Assembly: GCF_000344685.1 (NCBI RefSeq)
Contig: NW_006920425.1
Location: 498,457-518,498, forward strand
Direction of reading: 5' to 3'
Source of the DNA: Gloeophyllum trabeum ATCC 11539
Lineage: Eukaryota; Basidiomycota; Agaricomycetes; Gloeophyllales; Gloeophyllaceae
Length of the DNA stretch: 20,042 nt
How positions within the stretch are numbered: the stretch's first letter is position 1; each line of letters begins with the position of its first letter. The notes below the pieces were generated by a model, which was not told where the DNA came from, made no database searches, and saw only the letters and a program-made list of their open reading frames with translations. A program made the position numbers and the translations under genes. Positions 16,818 to 20,042 of this stretch are shown piece by piece.

Positions 16818-18284
16818 CGTCCCTGGCGTTCACAGTGAAAATAATGTACCACAGTCCATGGTTGCTTTGGATTGAAGGTGGATGCCTTTTCGGTGGCCCG
16901 TGGTCTCCCGCCCCATGGCCAGAAACGCGTCCAGGGACCTGGACCTCTCGAAACCGACAGAGCTCTCCGAATTACGGCGTCCGCAAGCTCATCGTCTAGG
17001 TCGGCCTGGTATGCTCGTCGCGCTTTTGGGTGCACTTATCTATGAAATCACTCCGTTCCACTTTGACAGTTCGCTCCTGCTGCAGTATGTACGGACATTC
17101 ACCCACTGAACTGGAGTCCCCGATACGGCGTCCTTGGTCTCCCCGAGGGCGTCATTCTATCGAGCTCCGATCTCGTGGAATCTTCTACAACCACATCCTA
17201 CTCACCGAGCGGTCAAAATCAAAGCGAAATATGTAGCGAGCAACGAGAACGCTAATATAAGGCAGCACATAAACCTATATAACCCCCATGGGACTCGCAT
17301 TCTGGGCTTTGCGTGCCAACCTGGGCATCACGCGATCCGCGGGTTGATGTCGCGTTCGCCCCGGCCGGATCTCAGGCATTAGCGCTGTTTATGTGGCAGT
17401 GATACTGCATGCACAACAAGTCTTGCACCCCGGCCGGTCCCTATATCGCGCGTTTTCTCTCGCGGTTTGTCGTGCCTGCTCTGTCTTGTCTTCCGTGCCT
17501 GGGGGAAGGGGAGGGCTACGGTCACCCCTGCTGAACCCTCAACGTTGCCTCAACCTTCGGAGGTGACGGGGTAGACCTCAGTGCTTCGCTGGCGACCTCT
17601 AATGTTGGTGATGGATCGACGTCCTACCCAGGAATCTACCCAATTCGTCGACCAATCTTCGAACGACGTGCTAATTTGAGAATAACACTATTGATGATCC
17701 CACCTACTCTATCATAGTCTAACTCTTCGAAATACGTCCTCCGGCATACACTATTAACGATATTTTTACCCCATCCCCGGCGATTATACACTACAAAAGG
17801 GAAGCCGCCGGACTAACTGTGCTGAAGACGTCTTGTCGAAGTCTCCCGACATATTGGGATCCCAACGATGATCCGCTACTCCGGCTGGTTATTCCGTCGA
17901 CGTCCATAGTTGTTTGTTCATTTCTAGCGCACTCTCGCCTTTACGCTCAATTCTCCTGGCTCTCCCAACTGGCCGAGGCCTCGTAAAACTGTAATGATCG
18001 ACCTGAGTCTTGCTTTCTCTTGAGATACTCTGCGCTGCTACTGCAATCGCTTCATCCCCTCCACATTGTATAACACCGTACCTAACGTGTGAGCCAACAG
18101 ATAGTGGCACAAGTCTGCTGCAAGTGCGGTATGACATGGTGGCTGGCCCGGAGAGGGAATAAGTATTCGGCTCGTTTCACTCGGACATCCGTCGAGCGAA
18201 ACTCGTCTAAGCGTGAATCGAAGCTATGGTAAGTTCCTATAGTCTCCCGTATGTGTCCCTCTATTAAGGTTTCAGCACCGACCA
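16818..18284. other. Gene-free stretch downstream of the ene-reductase
   Basis: No coding sequence can be supported. A minus frame at 16745-17035 contains AYQADLDDELADAVIRRAL, which looks protein-like, but it runs across palindrome cluster 3 and has no partner exon, so it is left as a possible remnant. CCCCGGCCGG occurs twice, at 17359-17368 and 17428-17437. The region just left of 18285 would be the 3' flank of the ene-reductase. Confidence 0.4.
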
Positions 18285-19578
18285 CTACGTCCGCAACTCG
18301 CTCGCGAATGGATAGTCGATATAACCTCGAGGACTCTCGTCAATGTAGAACATATCCCGCGAATACGGCGTCAAAGGTATATTCTTCAGCAGCCGGTACG
18401 GTAGGTCCGGCTGCAAATCCGACTGCATCGTCAGTACGCCCATACCGTCCACGCCGAGGAAACTCACATTGGAAATGAAGTATCTCCCCCACGCTGTCAA
18501 ATAATCATACTTCTCCGCAGCCTCAATTGCCATCTCTCTTGTATACCCACCCGCGCTGATGATCACGCGGGGTGCCCAGATCTCGCGGACGAAGTCGTTC
18601 AAGTCGCCCTCGGGGACGTCGGCCACGTCGAGGTTGCCTGTCGTGCGCGGCTCGATCATGTGCAGGTACGCGAGCTCTGGGAACCGCGCACGTAGTTGTG
18701 TCACGAAGTGGGTGAACGTCGGGCGGGGGTCGGCCATGTGCATGCCCGTACGTCCCAATGCGAAATTAACGAAGCTCAATTGTGTGGGAGGAAGGCGGGC
18801 GGGCACGCACCTCCAAATGTGCCCCACGGGCTAATCCGCACCCCCGTCTTCCTCACCCCGACAACCTCCGTGATAGCCTGCACTATCTCCAATGGGAACC
18901 GACACCGGTTCTCCACCGATCCGCCGTACTCGTCCGTTCTCTTATTGCAGATGTCCTGCAGAAACTGGTCCGGCAGGTACCCGTTCGCGCAATGCACCTC
19001 CACCCCGTCAAACCCCGCCCCGTGCACCGCGTTCTTCGCCGCGGTCGCGTACAGCTGCACATACTCTTTCACTTCCGCCGTTGTGAGCGGGCGTGCTGGT
19101 GTGGAGGAAACTTCCAGGAGGAGTACGTCGGAGGAGGAGACGTACGATGAGGGAGGAAGGCCTTCGGATTCGAGGACAGCCGGGAAGGCTTGTCGCCCCC
19201 GAGCGCCCACAACTGGAGGAAGATGTAGCTTCCGCGAGCATGGACGGCTTCCACCACCTGTGGTTCCAAGTCGATAACATCTCATAATTGCGCGCAGGAT
19301 ACGAGATACAGGTCAATTGCCTTCCACGCAGCAATCTGCTCCTCGCTCCATATGCCCGGGACGTGCGGGTACCCGCCTGCCTTCCGCGCGATATACGTCG
19401 CCTCGGTGATGAGCAGCGTCCCGGGCATGCTCGCACGCTGAGAGTAATACTCCACTGCGAGGTCGCCGTGAACATGCTCCTTGTTCGCTCGGTTGCGCGT
19501 CAAAGGCGCGAGGACAATCCGATGTTGGACGGTGATCTCGCCAACCTGTTTGGGCTGGAATAACTTCGGGAGGGACAT
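18285..19578 (-). CDS. Old Yellow Enzyme-family NADH:flavin oxidoreductase, frameshifted
   Basis: This is an FMN-dependent ene-reductase of the OYE/12-oxophytodienoate-reductase family, which reduces activated C=C bonds using NAD(P)H. The exons on the minus strand are 19578 to about 19303, 19257-18811, 18745-18468 and 18410-18285, about 375 residues, a normal family length. Motifs: [20 protein letters not shown] at the N-terminus, [19 protein letters not shown], the substrate-binding HCAN (His181, Asn184, the HxxN pair), [31 protein letters not shown], and GRYFISN joined to [13 protein letters not shown] by a GTGAGT...CAG intron (18467-18411). Two defects appear. The frame shifts by one base at a run of five C (19196-19200), between LQLWALG and RQAFPAVLE. 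The intron 18810-18746 ends in GG instead of AG. The first intron donor is also unclear (GT at 19302 or GC at 19320). The enzyme family is certain; function is doubtful. Confidence 0.88.
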
Positions 19579-20042
19579 TGGCCTGATGAGTGGTACGAGT
19601 GTGTATTGGCACGATGTCCCGGATTAAGTGTGTTGTAAGTGAACGTTGTTCAGTTGGCTGACTGATAAAGCGCTTGCGAACTTGCTTTATAAAGTTGAGC
19701 AAGATTCGAGTGGATATGATCCGTCTCGCTGATTTATCGGGGAAGAATGAAAGCCCGGCCCTGGTTTGTGCTCACAGATATAATAAACTGACGGATTCTG
19801 TTCAATACGACAAGCAACCTCCTAGGCGGGGACAGCACTCACGAAATGCCTCGCTAAGCGTTTGGACCCGAAGGAAATAGGACCAATTGGAGCAGCCGAC
19901 GTTGTTGAGGGTTATCGCAACCGGTTATGCATCTTACCCGGAGCCCGGCAGGCGTCCTTCTAACTTATAAGACACTGCCCACAACTGCTGACTGTCGCCG
20001 TTGGGAAACTCAAGCCTACTCCACCTGCAGTGAACTCTCTTC
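19579..20042 (-). promoter_or_regulatory. Upstream region of the ene-reductase gene
   Basis: No gene is seen here. A TTTATAAAG box at 19685-19693 lies about 110 bases before the ATG on the minus strand and is a good TATA candidate. A CCAATTGG palindrome (CCAAT on both strands) lies at 19883-19890, about 310 bases upstream. Both assignments rest on motif and position only. Confidence 0.45.

Noticed and set aside
16745..17035. 96-codon minus frame with AYQADLDDELADAVIRRAL
   Set aside because: The stretch looks protein-like, but the frame crosses a palindrome cluster and has no neighbouring exons or known motif.
18559..19277. Long plus-strand frames across the ene-reductase
   Set aside because: They are GC-rich antisense shadows of the clear Old Yellow Enzyme exons.
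4900..19578. Synthase and ene-reductase as one biosynthetic cluster
   Set aside because: About 8.4 kb of transposon remnants separate them and no further biosynthetic gene is visible, so the link is only speculative.

Overview
The window reads as nuclear DNA of a filamentous basidiomycete, most likely an agaricomycete. The evidence is a multi-exon biosynthetic gene with very short GT-AG introns (42-59 nt), a copia-type Gag of the UBN2 kind, a decayed fungal Gag of a second family, and dense nested LTR insertions. No rRNA, tRNA, CRISPR array or bacterial-style operon was seen.

Layout. Positions 1-3470 are retrotransposon territory. First comes an LTR-like promoter block with four TGASTCA boxes and a TATA box. 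It is followed by a truncated copia element on the minus strand (gag 725-1879, primer-binding site 2161-2176, 5' LTR 2173-2501). Two more copies of the same LTR family follow; one is split by a separate 197-bp LTR with its own target duplication, and the other is a clean solo LTR (3136-3465) with a TCCCT duplication. After a gene-poor stretch, 4900-9865 (+) holds the main gene. It is a spliced adenylation / carrier protein / ketosynthase / acyltransferase-like protein of about 1519 residues whose frame can be rebuilt through eight introns. The ketosynthase triad is intact, but the AMP-binding P-loop and the acyltransferase Ser are lost, and the protein stops just after the acyltransferase.

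From 9866 to 18284 there is accessory DNA: a fold-back sequence, a cluster of about ten CTCCGG-core motifs (10767-11630), a decayed minus-strand Gag gene interrupted by a fourth copy of the copia LTR (13571-13901, ATCAT duplication), a decayed spliced minus-strand fragment (15339-15795), a 150-bp Tourist-like MITE with a TAA duplication, and three clusters of GGTGAWWTTCACC-type palindromes. At 18285-19578 (-) lies an Old Yellow Enzyme-family ene-reductase gene. It carries a one-base frameshift and a non-canonical splice acceptor, so it is either freshly inactivated or affected by sequencing error.

How the genes relate. The polyketide-synthase-like gene and the flavin ene-reductase are both typical of secondary metabolism, but about 8.4 kb of transposon debris separates them. 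Whether they form a cluster is only a guess. The best-supported observations are the insertion history written in target-site duplications and the unusual pattern of lost versus kept catalytic motifs in the synthase.
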